A DNA stretch of 64,000 nt from Actinobacteria bacterium OV450 (GCA_001298555.1 LJCW01000043.1:42271-106270), one strand, 5' to 3'; shown: positions 35,476 to 43,801, counted from the stretch's first letter. Translations and numbers: made by a program. The notes: a model not told the origin generated them from the sequence alone.

Positions 35476-35774
35476 CGTCCGCCCCCCGGGCTGGGGAAGA
35501 CGACGGGGTAGGAGACAGCGGGCCTTGGTTCGGGCTGCGCCTGCTTCTCCCAGGCAGGCCACTTGATCGGGTAGGTCACCGTCGACTGCGGCCGGGGTAA
35601 CTCCTGGCCGGCTCCGGAACCCGCCCCCGCGATGGTGCCCCCGTTGCCGAGGATGAACGCTCCGATCACGAACAGGCCCAGCAGTGTGGTCTCGCGTCGT
35701 GCGCCGGCCGGGAGCCGGAGGTGTCCCTTTACCGGTGTGCCGTCCGAGCGCACGTAGTCCTTGATCCAGGGCAC
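35472..35774 (-). CDS. Small single-helix membrane protein coupled to the Mrr-like nuclease
   Basis: 100 aa: polar N-terminus (PWIKDYVRSDGTPVKGHLR), one membrane helix (TLLGLFVIGAFILGNGGTIAG), then an extracellular Pro-rich tail. No family recognised. The GTG start at 35774 is the only reasonable one. Its stop overlaps the start of the membrane-anchored nuclease by 4 bp, implying a joint function, possibly as partner or control subunit. Confidence 0.6.
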   Translation of the reverse strand: MPWIKDYVRSDGTPVKGHLRLPAGARRETTLLGLFVIGAFILGNGGTIAGAGSGAGQELPRPQSTVTYPIKWPAWEKQAQPEPRPAVSYPVVFPSPGGGR

Positions 35775-36092
35775 AGCTGCATCCCCCCACCAGTCGCGTT
35801 ACGCCTCTCCTGCGTAACCCACTCATGAAAGCACCCCGCCACCGACAGCAGGTCACCGATCGGTCGCTACTGGTGATCAACGGTTGAATTGCCGAGCCTT
35901 GTTGTCCGGGTCGACCTTGGCCCGCTCGCGGCCCCCGCATCCGGCGGCCGCCCGGTCGACTCCATCAACCGGCCCTTCTCGGATGGCGATTGGTCGCCGC
36001 CTTCACGAGTTGGGGCACGCGGAGGGCGCGGCGCCTCTTGAGGGGTCTACAACGACGAAGGCCCAGGTCTGTGACCTGGGCCTTCATGAAAG
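35775..36092. other. Gene-free spacer between island genes and tRNA-Gly
   Basis: 318 bp. Apart from the tRNA terminator at 36057-36085, I see no supported gene. The region would be the place to look for an attachment-site copy of the tRNA 3' end; I could not find one by eye. Confidence 0.5.
36057..36085 (-). terminator. Terminator of tRNA-Gly
   Basis: 12-bp stem GAAGGCCCAGGT / ACCTGGGCCTTC with a 5-nt loop, starting 8 nt past the tRNA 3' end on the minus strand. Confidence 0.85.
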
Positions 36093-36163
36093 AGCGGATG
36101 ACGGGAATCGAACCCGCGCTATAAGCTTGGGAAGCTCATGTTCTACCATTAAACTACATCCGC
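36093..36163 (-). tRNA. tRNA-Gly (anticodon CCC)
   Basis: 71 nt cloverleaf read on the minus strand: acceptor GCGGATG/CATCCGC, D arm GTTTAATGGTAGAAC, anticodon loop TTCCCAA, T arm GGTTCGATTCCC. The CCA end is not encoded. tRNA genes are common integration sites, and the remains of an integrase lie downstream. Confidence 0.96.
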
Positions 36164-36409
36164 ACGGCGTTCCAGTTTCCTGAAGCTGTACCGTTGCACA
36201 CTCTACCCCATGATCGACCCCCGGTGAATCCGCCGCGGGGTCGTCGTCGTGTGTGGGGTGCACCGACAGTCGTGGGAGCGGGAGTTGGGGCGTAACGTAC
36301 CCGTGCGCGGTGGTGGTTCCCGGGTGCTGGAGTGGCGGCTGGAGCAGGTCGCGATCATCCCCTAATGTGGCGATTCGTCGCAGTACGGCAGGTTGGGGAA
36401 AGGGACTCG

Positions 36410-36577
36410 ATGGAGAACACCGTCGTCCGTTGTGCCGAAGGGCACGTTTTCAGTACCGCTTCGTTCCCGCTGCAGCACCTCGGTGCCGGCCGGATCGGGC
36501 CCGGGCGGCTGCTGCGGTGTCCGCGCTGTGCGCGGCTGAGGCATGCCGTGCCGGTCGGGGCGGCCGTCAAGCGATAG
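36410..36577 (+). CDS. Small zinc-ribbon protein
   Basis: 55 aa starting [19 protein letters not shown] and containing CPRC, i.e. a C-x3-H / CxxC arrangement that could bind one zinc. ATG 36410 follows a GGGAAAGGG stretch. Small conserved proteins of this look are common in Streptomyces; no function known. It lies 67 bp before dcd on the same strand. Confidence 0.6.
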   Translation: MENTVVRCAEGHVFSTASFPLQHLGAGRIGPGRLLRCPRCARLRHAVPVGAAVKR

Positions 36578-36644
36578 GCGGCGAGGCGCGCGGGCCGCCC
36601 CTCTCGATTGCGGGTGGTCCGCGCGCACTGCGTATCCTCGGGAC

Positions 36645-37232
36645 GTGCTTCTCTCAGACAAAGACATCCGGGCCGAGATCGACAGCGGACGGGTCCGCAT
36701 CGACCCGTTCGACGAGTCGATGGTGCAGCCCTCCAGCATCGATGTACGTCTCGACCGCTTTTTCCGGGTGTTCGAGAATCACCGCTACGCCCACATCGAT
36801 CCGGCGGTCGAGCAGCCCGACCTGACCCGGATGGTCGAGCCGGAGGGTGACGAGGCCTTCATCCTGCACCCCGGTGAGTTCGTGCTCGCGTCGACCTACG
36901 AGGTCATCTCGCTGCCCGACGACATCGCCTCCAGACTGGAGGGGAAGTCCAGCCTGGGCCGCCTGGGGCTGGTGACGCATTCGACCGCCGGGTTCATCGA
37001 CCCCGGGTTCTCGGGGCACGTGACCCTCGAACTGTCGAACCTCGCCACGCTCCCGATCAAGCTGTGGCCCGGGATGAAGATCGGGCAGCTGTGCATGTTC
37101 CGGCTCAGCTCGCCCGCCGAGTTCCCCTACGGGAGCGAGCGGTACGGCTCGCGGTACCAGGGGCAGCGCGGCCCGACGGCCTCGCGCTCCTTCCAGAACT
37201 TCCACCGCACGCAGGTGAGGCACGAGGCATGA
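36645..37232 (+). CDS. dcd: dCTP deaminase
   Basis: 195 aa trimeric dUTPase-fold enzyme that deaminates dCTP in the thymidylate pathway. Seen: [18 protein letters not shown], the active-site [10 protein letters not shown], and [20 protein letters not shown]. Some actinobacterial members also hydrolyse the product to dUMP (bifunctional Dcd-Dut), and the sequence alone does not decide this. GTG 36645. The stop overlaps the next gene's ATG (ATGA), so the pair is coupled. Confidence 0.95.
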   Translation: MLLSDKDIRAEIDSGRVRIDPFDESMVQPSSIDVRLDRFFRVFENHRYAHIDPAVEQPDLTRMVEPEGDEAFILHPGEFVLASTYEVISLPDDIASRLEGKSSLGRLGLVTHSTAGFIDPGFSGHVTLELSNLATLPIKLWPGMKIGQLCMFRLSSPAEFPYGSERYGSRYQGQRGPTASRSFQNFHRTQVRHEA

Positions 37233-37726
37233 GCGAAGTACGAGAGAACCTGAACTACGAGGGCTTCGGCCGCGCCGTCCGCGAGCTGGCGCAGACCATC
37301 GCCGACGACGGCTACGAGCCCGACATCATCCTGAGCATCGCCCGCGGCGGGGTCTTCGTCGCCGGCGGCCTGGCGTACGCGCTCGACTGCAAGAACATCC
37401 ACCTCGTGAACGTCGAGTTCTACACGGGGGTCGGGACCACGCTGGAGATGCCGGTCATGCTGGCCCCCGTGCCCGAGGCGATCGACTTCACCAACAAGAA
37501 GGTGCTGATCGCCGACGACGTCGCCGACACCGGCAAGACGCTGAAGCTCGTCCACGACTTCTGCCTGGGCCACGTCGCCGAGGTCCGCTCCGCCGTGATC
37601 TACGAGAAGTCCCACTCGCTCGTGAAGTGCGAGTACGTGTGGAAGAAGACCGACGAGTGGATCAACTTCCCGTGGTCGGTCGAGCCGCCCGTCGTGAAGC
37701 GTGAGGGCCAGGTCCTCGACGCCTGA
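37229..37726 (+). CDS. Purine-type phosphoribosyltransferase
   Basis: 165 aa of type I phosphoribosyltransferase fold. PRPP-binding loop [14 protein letters not shown] (about residue 92), N-terminal [19 protein letters not shown], and a C-terminal hood with [12 protein letters not shown]. Most like the short xanthine/hypoxanthine salvage enzymes; the base preference is not certain. Coupled to dcd by a 4-bp overlap, forming a nucleotide-metabolism unit closed by a strong terminator. Confidence 0.85.
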   Translation: MSEVRENLNYEGFGRAVRELAQTIADDGYEPDIILSIARGGVFVAGGLAYALDCKNIHLVNVEFYTGVGTTLEMPVMLAPVPEAIDFTNKKVLIADDVADTGKTLKLVHDFCLGHVAEVRSAVIYEKSHSLVKCEYVWKKTDEWINFPWSVEPPVVKREGQVLDA

Positions 37727-37734
37727 GCCCCGTC

Positions 37735-37784
37735 CGCAACGGAGAGGGCCCCCACCGGTTGTGGTGGGGGCCCTCTCCGTTGCG
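37735..37784. terminator. Very long bidirectional terminator
   Basis: 22-bp perfect stem (arms 37735-37756 and 37763-37784, core GGAGAGGGCCCCCACC) with a 6-nt loop between the convergent phosphoribosyltransferase and Yip1 genes. Confidence 0.92.
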
Positions 37785-37844
37785 TTGCCTGGCGCGCGGC
37801 TCGCGCGGCGGCGCCGCGCCGTGCCGTGACGTCACGCGCCGTGC

Positions 37845-38759
37845 CTAGAGCGTGCCCAGCTTGATGATCGACAGCAGGGCGACCAGCTGGATCGCGGACG
37901 CGCCCAGCGCCTTCGGCCACGGCAGGTCGTGCGACTTGCTGATGAGCGAGGTGAACAGGGCCCCGGCCGCCACCCACGTGGCCCAGCCCAGCACCTGTAC
38001 GACCATGTTGTCCCCGCCCAGGAACACGGCGAAGAGCAGGCGCGGCGCGTCCGTGATCGACATGACCAGCATCGACAGGCCCACGGTCGGCTGCCACGAG
38101 CCGTCGCCGCCCAGCTGGCGGGCCAGCGTGTGCGTCACCGCTCCCAGGATCAGGCCGCACACCACGAAGGCCACGGCCGCGCTGAGGACGATCGGGATGG
38201 CGTTGGGGACGGTGGCCTTCATGACGTCCTCGCGGGCGTCGTCGAGGCCGAAGACCGCGAGTAGCCCGTACAGGAACGTCACGATCAGCGCCGGGCCCCA
38301 GACCGCGTAGTCGCGCATCTGCAGGAACGTCGGCCCCGGCCGCATCACGATGCCGCGGAGCAGTTCCTTCCACGGCAGCCGCGGGCCCGTGGGTGCGGCC
38401 GCCGCGGCGCCCGCGTGGTACGTCGCGCCCTGGCTGTACGGGTCCTCGCCGTACGCGAAGACCTGGGTGTGCCCCGGGTTGTCGTTCGCGTACGAGCCGC
38501 CGCCGCCTCCGTGGCCGTACGGGGGCTGCTGCTGGGCCTGGTGAGGCGGCTGCTGCTGTCCGTACGGGTCGAAGTACTCGGGCTCGCCGTGATCCCCGGC
38601 GGCGGGCTGCTGAGGCCACTGCTGCTGGGGAGGGTAGGGCTGCTGGCCGTACGGCGCCTGCGGCGGTTGTTGCTGCTGCTGACCGTACGGCTGCTGCCGC
38701 GGGGGTTGTTGGGGAGCGCGGTTGTTGTCCCTGCCGCGTCCGATCCTGAATCCAGCCAC
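37845..38759 (-). CDS. Yip1-domain membrane protein
   Basis: 304 aa. The N-terminal 110 residues are a disordered Pro/Gln/Gly-rich segment with PYGQQ-type repeats. The C-terminal half has a five-helix Yip1-like (PF04893) membrane domain, with family-like LPWKELLRGIVMRPGPTFLQ just before the first helix. Function in bacteria unknown. GTG 38759 (VAGFRIGRGRDNN) is preferred as the start; upstream in-frame sequence is antisense to the next gene. The ribosome site is weak. Confidence 0.78.
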   Translation of the reverse strand: MAGFRIGRGRDNNRAPQQPPRQQPYGQQQQQPPQAPYGQQPYPPQQQWPQQPAAGDHGEPEYFDPYGQQQPPHQAQQQPPYGHGGGGGSYANDNPGHTQVFAYGEDPYSQGATYHAGAAAAAPTGPRLPWKELLRGIVMRPGPTFLQMRDYAVWGPALIVTFLYGLLAVFGLDDAREDVMKATVPNAIPIVLSAAVAFVVCGLILGAVTHTLARQLGGDGSWQPTVGLSMLVMSITDAPRLLFAVFLGGDNMVVQVLGWATWVAAGALFTSLISKSHDLPWPKALGASAIQLVALLSIIKLGTL

Positions 38760-38916
38760 GTGATCGAACGTACCTGGTCCCGGGGTTCGTCGTGGACGGG
38801 CCGCCGGAATAAGCACTGTTTGCGGCTGACCTGTGACATCCCCTAGGGGAACCCCGGGGAGCCGGTTGCCTGTCCGGTTTACGGGGTTGCAGGGCAGTCT
38901 GCGGGGGTTCGTTACA

Positions 38917-38974
38917 TGGTCTACGGAATACGTAGATATCGGGTCCGTAGCTTCGTGTCCGTCGCCGTAGACCA
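38917..38974. promoter_or_regulatory. Set of CGTAG inverted repeats in divergent promoter
   Basis: TGGTCTACGG (38917-38926) and CCGTAGACCA (38965-38974) are perfect 10-bp inverted arms. Within them, CTACG (38921-38925) pairs with CGTAG (38931-38935). They lie 24-80 bp before the secreted-protein start. Either an operator array or a 5' leader hairpin. Confidence 0.5.
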
Positions 38975-38997
38975 CGAGCACGAGGAGAGCCCTCCGC

Positions 38998-39786
38998 ATG
39001 CGTAGCACCCGCCGTACCACCCTTCGTACCGCCGCTGTCTGCGTCGGCGCGGCCGCCGTCCTGGCCTTCCCGGTCGGCTCCGCGTTCGCGGCCGCGTCGG
39101 CCGCGCCGCAGCCGGCGGTCCAGCCCGGGGTCGGGCAACCCGTCACGGAGCCGCCGGTCACGGAGCCGTCGGTCGCGGGGCGGTCGGTCACGGAGGCGCC
39201 CGTCACGGACCTGAAGGCCGACCGGACCGCGCCGGCGGTCAAGCCGAAGCCGGCCCGGGTCTTCGTGACCACCGTCAAGCTCGCGGACGGTTCGATCGCC
39301 AAGGTCTACAAGATCGGCGACGACCACTTCGAGGCCGACGTCTACGCCGGGTCGACGAAGCGGGACACGCTGGTCAGCAAGGGGGGCGCCACGACGTACG
39401 GGCAGAGCAACGGGCTGCACGTCGTCCTCCAGCCGAACGGGACCGTGACCTCGTGGATGGAGGGCGGGCCGAAGCCGAAGCCCGGGGTGGAGAGGGAGAG
39501 CTCGGTCCGGATCACCATGCCGGACGGGCGGATCGCGAAGCTGATCGACGGCCCCGACGGCAAGCGCGTGGCGATCTCCATGCCGAACGGCAACCGGCTC
39601 GCAGCGATCGACCTGAAGCACCCGAGCGCGCAGAACGACGGCTGGACGTACCGGATCGTCCAGGACGGGAAGCGCGTGAAGTTCGTCGTCATCGACGGCA
39701 AGGGCGGCGGGAGCAGCTGGGTGTACCGGTTCGACGGGAAGCTGATCGAGAAGTACACGGCGGAGCGGAGCGCGCCGAAGGCGTAG
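38998..39786 (+). CDS. Secreted protein of unknown function
   Basis: 262 aa with a clear signal peptide (TTLRTAAVCVGAAAVLAFPV, cleavage near AFAAA). A Pro/Val/Thr-rich linker with VTEP repeats follows (about 45-75). The beta-rich C-terminal half contains repeated short units such as KLADGSIAKVYKI, TMPDGRIAKLID and SMPNGNRLAAIDL, suggesting a beta-repeat fold. ATG 38998 has GAGGAG upstream. No catalytic motif. Its first 72 coding bases are duplicated in inverted orientation downstream (39862-39933). Confidence 0.8.
   Translation: MRSTRRTTLRTAAVCVGAAAVLAFPVGSAFAAASAAPQPAVQPGVGQPVTEPPVTEPSVAGRSVTEAPVTDLKADRTAPAVKPKPARVFVTTVKLADGSIAKVYKIGDDHFEADVYAGSTKRDTLVSKGGATTYGQSNGLHVVLQPNGTVTSWMEGGPKPKPGVERESSVRITMPDGRIAKLIDGPDGKRVAISMPNGNRLAAIDLKHPSAQNDGWTYRIVQDGKRVKFVVIDGKGGGSSWVYRFDGKLIEKYTAERSAPKA
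39008..39079 (+). repeat. Left arm of 72-bp inverted duplication
   Basis: 72 bp covering the signal-peptide codons of the secreted-protein gene. The reverse complement of 39862-39933 matches it at 68 of 72 positions. Confidence 0.92.
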
Positions 39787-39861
39787 ACGACGGCGCCGAT
39801 GGCGCCGAAGGGTCGGGGGAGGCGACGGAGCCGAAGGCCGACCCGACCACGCCGGGGGTCA

Positions 39862-39933
39862 AGCCGACCGGGAAGGCCGGGACGGCGGCCGCGCCGGCGA
39901 AGACGGCGGCGGTACGAAGGGTGGTACGGCGGG
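39862..39933 (-). pseudogene. Right arm of inverted duplication: remnant of a paralogous secreted-protein gene
   Basis: Read on the minus strand it encodes RRTTLRTAAVFAGAAAVPAF, a copy of the secreted protein's signal peptide. The copy then runs into unrelated sequence. It is probably the leftover 5' end of a tail-to-tail paralogue that lost its body. No start codon or ribosome site remains in register. Confidence 0.75.
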
Positions 39934-40031
39934 CTCCGCGACCGACGGCTCCGTAGCGGGCTGCCCGACCCCCGGGCAGGACGTCCGGCTCCGGCACGGC
40001 CGGCGAGTCCGCGAACGCCCCCGGAACCCGA

Positions 40032-40079
40032 AACGCCGGTGCGGCCGGCCCCGCTCAGGGGGCCGGCCGCACCGGCGTT
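40032..40079. terminator. Long bidirectional terminator
   Basis: 21-bp perfect stem (arms 40032-40052 and 40059-40079) with a 6-nt loop, between the convergent secreted-protein and Fe-S reductase genes. Confidence 0.92.
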
Positions 40080-40101
40080 GCGTTGCTCGCGTCGCTACGG
40101 G

Positions 40102-42879
40102 CTACTTGGCGCTTCCGCCCTCGCCCGCAACCTCAGCCTTGGGGTCGGCTGCGGCGCCTGCGGCCGACTCGGCCTCCGCGTCGGCTTCTGCCTCCGCCTT
40201 CGGCTCGGCCTCCGCGTCGGCTTCTGCCTCCGCCTTCGGCTCGGCCTCCGCGTCGGCTTCTGCCTCCGCCTTCGGCTCGGCCTTAGCCGCCGGTGCGGCC
40301 TCCGGCGCTTCTGCAGCGGCGTCCGCGTCGGCCGGAGCCGGCGCAGCGGCTTCGGTCTCGGCGGCAGCCTCCGCCTTCGGCTCGGCCTCGGCAGCTTCCT
40401 CCGCCGCAGCCGCAGCCGGAGCAGCCGCCGCAGCCGCAGCCGGAGCAGCCGCCGCAGCCGCAGCCTCTGCCTCGGCTTCCGCCTTGGCCTTGGCCGCCGC
40501 TTCCGCTTCAGCCTCCGCCTTGGCCTTGGCTTCAGCCTCCGCCTTGGCCTTCGCCTTGGCTTCCGCTTCAGCCTTCGCCTTGGCCGCGGCCTCCGCCTTG
40601 GCCTCCGCTTCGGCCTTCGCCGCCGCCTCGGCCGCCGCCGCCTCCGCCGCCAGTTCCTCCTCCGTCGGGCCCGGAGCCTTCACCGACTCCAGGAGGAGCT
40701 GCGCCACGTCCACGACCTGGACGGATTCCTTGGCCTGGCCGTCGTTCTTCTTGCCGTTGACCGAGTCGGTCAGCATCACCAGGCAGAACGGGCAGGCGGT
40801 CGAGACGATGTCCGGGTTGAGGGAAAGGGCCTCGTCCACACGCTCGTTGTTGATGCGCTTGCCGATGCGCTCTTCCATCCACATCCGCGCGCCACCGGCG
40901 CCACAGCAGAAGCCCCGCTCCTTGTGGCGGTGCATCTCCTGCTGCCGCAGCCCCGGCACGGCGGACATGATCTCGCGCGGCGGCGTGTAGACCTTGTTGT
41001 GCCGGCCCAGGTAGCAGGGGTCGTGGTACGTGATCAGCCCGTCGACCGGCGTCACCGGCAGCAGCCGACCCTCGTCGATCAGGTGCTGGAGCAGCTGCGT
41101 GTGGTGGATGACCTCGTACTCGCCGCCCAGCTGCGGGTACTCGTTCGCAATGGTGTTGAAGCAGTGCGGGCAGGTCGAGACGATCCGCTTCGCCGACTTC
41201 GGCTTCTTCGTCGAGGGGTCCTCGTCGTCCTCGCCGAAGGCCATGTTCAGCATGGCCACGTTCTCCTGGGCGAGCTGCTGGAACAGCGGCTCGTTACCGA
41301 GGCGGCGCGGGGAGTCGCCGGTGCACTTCTCGTCGCCGCCCATGATCGCGAACTTGACGCCCGCGATGTTGAGGAGCTCCGCGAAGGCCTTCGTCGTCTT
41401 CTTGGCCCGGTCCTCCAGGGCGCCCGCGCAGCCGACCCAGTACAGGTAGTCGTACTCGGAGAGGTCCTCGGCGTCCTTGCCGACGATCGGGACCTCGAAG
41501 TCGACCTCCTTGGTCCACTCCACGCGCTGCTTCTTGGCCAGACCCCAGGGGTTGCCCTTCTTCTCCAGGTTCTTGAGCATCGTGCCCGCCTCGGACGGGA
41601 ACGCGGACTCGATCATCACCTGGTAGCGGCGCATGTCGACGATGTGGTCGATGTGCTCGATGTCGACCGGGCACTGCTCCACGCACGCACCGCAGGTGGT
41701 GCAGGACCACAGCACGTCCGGGTCGATGACGCCGTTCTCCTCGGCGGTGCCGATCAGCGGGCGCTCCGCCTCGGCCAGGGCCGCCGCCGGGACGTCCTTC
41801 AGCTGCTCCGCGGTCGCCTTCTCCTCGCCCTCCATGGTCTTGCCGCCACCTGCGAGCAGGTACGGGGCCTTGGCGTGGGCGTGGTCGCGCAGCGACATGA
41901 TCAGGAGCTTGGGGGACAGGGGCTTGCCCGTGTTCCAGGCCGGGCACTGCGACTGGCAGCGGCCGCACTCGGTGCAGGTGGAGAAGTCGAGGATGCCCTT
42001 CCAGGAGAACTGCTCGACCTGGGAGACGCCGAAGACGTCGTCCTCGCCCGGCTCCTCGAAGTCGATCTCCTTGCCACCGCTCGTCATCGGCTGGAGCGCG
42101 CCCAGCGCGGTCGCGCCGTCGGCGTTGCGCTTGAACCAGATGTTCGGGAAGCCGAGGAAGCGGTGCCAGGCGACACCCATGTTGGTGTTCAGCGAGACGA
42201 CGATCATCCAGATCAGCGAGACGCCGATCTTGACCATCGCGGTGAAGTAGATGGCGTTCTGCAGGGTGCCGAGCGAGAGGCTCTTGAAGGCCAGCACCAG
42301 CGGGTACGAGGCGAAGTACGCCGGCTCGTACGAGTCCACGTGGTGGATCGCGCCCTCGAGGCCGCGCAGGGTGAGGATCGCGAGCCCGATGGTGAGGATG
42401 ACGTACTCGACGAAGTACGCCTGCCAGGCCTTCGAGCCGGTGAAGCGCGACTTGCGGCCCGCACGGGAGGGCAGCGACAGCAGCCGGATGGCGATCAGCA
42501 CCAGGATGCCGAGGATCGTCATGACGCCGATGAACTCGATGTACAGCTCGAACGGCAGGAAGTCGCCGACGATCGGCAGCACCCAGTCGGCCTGGAAGAG
42601 CTGGCCGTACGCCTGCAGCAGCGTCGGGGGCAGCGTCAGGAAGCCGATGGCGACGAACCAGTGCGCGAAGCCGACGATGCCCCAGCGGTTCATCCGGCTG
42701 TGGCCGAGGAACTCCCGGACCAGGGTGAGCGTTCGTGCCTTCGGATCGTCCGTACGGCTGCCTGCCGGTACGGGCTGTCCGAGCTTCACGAAGCGGTAGA
42801 TCTGCGCCACGGCTCGGGCGAGCAGCGCGACGCCGACCACGGTCAGGACCAGCGACACGATGATCGCGGCGAGTTGCAT
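40102..42879 (-). CDS. Membrane (Fe-S)-binding reductase with CCG domains
   Basis: 925 aa. About six N-terminal membrane helices (residues 1-220) resemble a b-type cytochrome/NarI-like module. Two 4Fe-4S cluster motifs follow: CTECGRCQSQCP (about 303) and CTTCGACVEQCP (about 393). Two CCG domains of the heterodisulfide-reductase type come next, with CCGAGGARMWMEERIGKR (about 658) and STACPFCLVML (about 696). The final 190 residues are a low-complexity Ala/Glu/Lys tail. Actinobacterial relatives are annotated as iron-sulfur-binding reductases; a role in quinone-linked electron transfer is likely, with unknown donor. ATG 42879 has GAGGAG 7 bp upstream. Confidence 0.88.
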   Translation of the reverse strand: MQLAAIIVSLVLTVVGVALLARAVAQIYRFVKLGQPVPAGSRTDDPKARTLTLVREFLGHSRMNRWGIVGFAHWFVAIGFLTLPPTLLQAYGQLFQADWVLPIVGDFLPFELYIEFIGVMTILGILVLIAIRLLSLPSRAGRKSRFTGSKAWQAYFVEYVILTIGLAILTLRGLEGAIHHVDSYEPAYFASYPLVLAFKSLSLGTLQNAIYFTAMVKIGVSLIWMIVVSLNTNMGVAWHRFLGFPNIWFKRNADGATALGALQPMTSGGKEIDFEEPGEDDVFGVSQVEQFSWKGILDFSTCTECGRCQSQCPAWNTGKPLSPKLLIMSLRDHAHAKAPYLLAGGGKTMEGEEKATAEQLKDVPAAALAEAERPLIGTAEENGVIDPDVLWSCTTCGACVEQCPVDIEHIDHIVDMRRYQVMIESAFPSEAGTMLKNLEKKGNPWGLAKKQRVEWTKEVDFEVPIVGKDAEDLSEYDYLYWVGCAGALEDRAKKTTKAFAELLNIAGVKFAIMGGDEKCTGDSPRRLGNEPLFQQLAQENVAMLNMAFGEDDEDPSTKKPKSAKRIVSTCPHCFNTIANEYPQLGGEYEVIHHTQLLQHLIDEGRLLPVTPVDGLITYHDPCYLGRHNKVYTPPREIMSAVPGLRQQEMHRHKERGFCCGAGGARMWMEERIGKRINNERVDEALSLNPDIVSTACPFCLVMLTDSVNGKKNDGQAKESVQVVDVAQLLLESVKAPGPTEEELAAEAAAAEAAAKAEAEAKAEAAAKAKAEAEAKAKAKAEAEAKAKAEAEAEAAAKAKAEAEAEAAAAAAAPAAAAAAAPAAAAAEEAAEAEPKAEAAAETEAAAPAPADADAAAEAPEAAPAAKAEPKAEAEADAEAEPKAEAEADAEAEPKAEAEADAEAESAAGAAADPKAEVAGEGGSAK
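40168..40275 (-). repeat. Three perfect 36-bp tandem repeats
   Basis: Units 40168-40203, 40204-40239 and 40240-40275 are identical at DNA level and encode PKAEAEADAEAE three times near the C-terminus of the Fe-S reductase. Perfect identity implies recent expansion. Confidence 0.95.
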
Positions 42880-42989
42880 GGGAGGGCTCCTCGGGCGGGA
42901 CTTACTAAGCGGTAACTTATTGAGTCAAGGCTTGAGGTTACCCATTCCCCGCGCCGCAATGTAGGTGAGCGAGCGGTGATCTGTGTCGC

Positions 42990-43589
42990 TCAGGCATGCC
43001 TGTGTCGACAGGCCGCCCGAGGGGTCTGAGCCAGGATCGCGAGATCCATCCCCAGCCAATGGCTCTCCACATAGTGCCGGTCCAGCAGGGCCATCTCCTC
43101 CCAGGGGAGGTCGGAGCGTGCGCTGACCTGCCACAAACCAGTCATTCCGGGCCGTACGAGGAGCCGGTCGGCCCGGTCCGTGCGGGCCTCCGGCCGCGGC
43201 CCGACCAGTGACATCTCCCCGCGCAGCACGTTCAGCAGCTGCGGCATCCCGTCCAGGGCGCACCGCCGGACCGCCGCCCCCAGCCGGACCGCCGCCCCCA
43301 GCCGGCCCGCCGCGTCCGTGTGCAGTCGCCAGGTCCGGAACGGGCGACCGGCCAGCCCGGCCGCCGGCTGTCGTACGAGGACCCGCCCGCCCTGGGTCGC
43401 GTACAGCAGGGCGCCGACGGCCAGCAGCGGCACCGCGAACAGCCCGAGCAGCGCGGTGGCCCCGAGGAGGTCGACCACCCGCTTCGCGGACACGTCCGGC
43501 CGGCGCGCGGCCGGGCGCGACGGCAGGAGCAGGAGCAGGAGCTCGCGCAACGGCCGGATCGGAGGGAGCGTGAGCGGCGGCAGCGGCAT
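42990..43589 (-). CDS. Bacterial sugar transferase (undecaprenyl-phosphate type)
   Basis: About 199 aa, PF02397 family. These enzymes move a sugar-1-phosphate onto a lipid carrier at the start of exopolysaccharide synthesis. Seen: the membrane-entry helix KRVVDLLGATALLGLFAVPL, then MPQLLNVLRGEMSLVGPRPE, and RPGMTGLWQVSARSDLPWEE. The Lys/Arg positions after the first helix are Ala-rich and unusual (RLGAAVRLGAAVRR, from a 21-bp direct repeat). It stands alone with no polysaccharide genes nearby. ATG 43589 is taken as the start; 43652 is an alternative. Confidence 0.85.
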   Translation of the reverse strand: MPLPPLTLPPIRPLRELLLLLLPSRPAARRPDVSAKRVVDLLGATALLGLFAVPLLAVGALLYATQGGRVLVRQPAAGLAGRPFRTWRLHTDAAGRLGAAVRLGAAVRRCALDGMPQLLNVLRGEMSLVGPRPEARTDRADRLLVRPGMTGLWQVSARSDLPWEEMALLDRHYVESHWLGMDLAILAQTPRAACRHRHA

Positions 43590-43671
43590 GGGGGCACCCT
43601 GCCCGCGTATCCGGCGGTTTCCGCGGTGCCGCGCAGTGGGCCGGTCGAGCATCGCCCGCTCGGCCCCCGGA

Positions 43672-43726
43672 AGCCGCGGGCGAGCCGCGGGCGAGCCGCG
43701 GGTGAGCTGCCGGTGAGCTGCCGGTG
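43672..43726. repeat. Five 11-bp tandem repeats
   Basis: AGCCGCGGGCG twice, then AGCCGCGGGTG, then AGCTGCCGGTG twice, head to tail. Lies 80-140 bp before the sugar transferase start; the helical-turn period would place any protein bound to it on one face of the DNA. Confidence 0.85.
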
Positions 43727-43801
43727 AGAGCCCGGTGGAGGCCGGTGAGCTGCGGGTACGTCGCAGTGCGCACAGCGAATGAGCTTAAGGCGGGGATAAA
43801 A

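Noticed and set aside
35775..36092. attL/attR copy of the tRNA-Gly 3' end
   Set aside because: No second copy of the tRNA end found by eye in the island; needs a computed search.
37845..39302. 485-codon version of the Yip1 protein
   Set aside because: The extra N-terminal part is antisense to the divergent secreted-protein gene; GTG 38759 is the likely start.
40083..42915. Plus-strand open frames opposite the Fe-S reductase
   Set aside because: Repetitive Arg/Pro/Ser products that mirror the Ala/Glu tail on the other strand.
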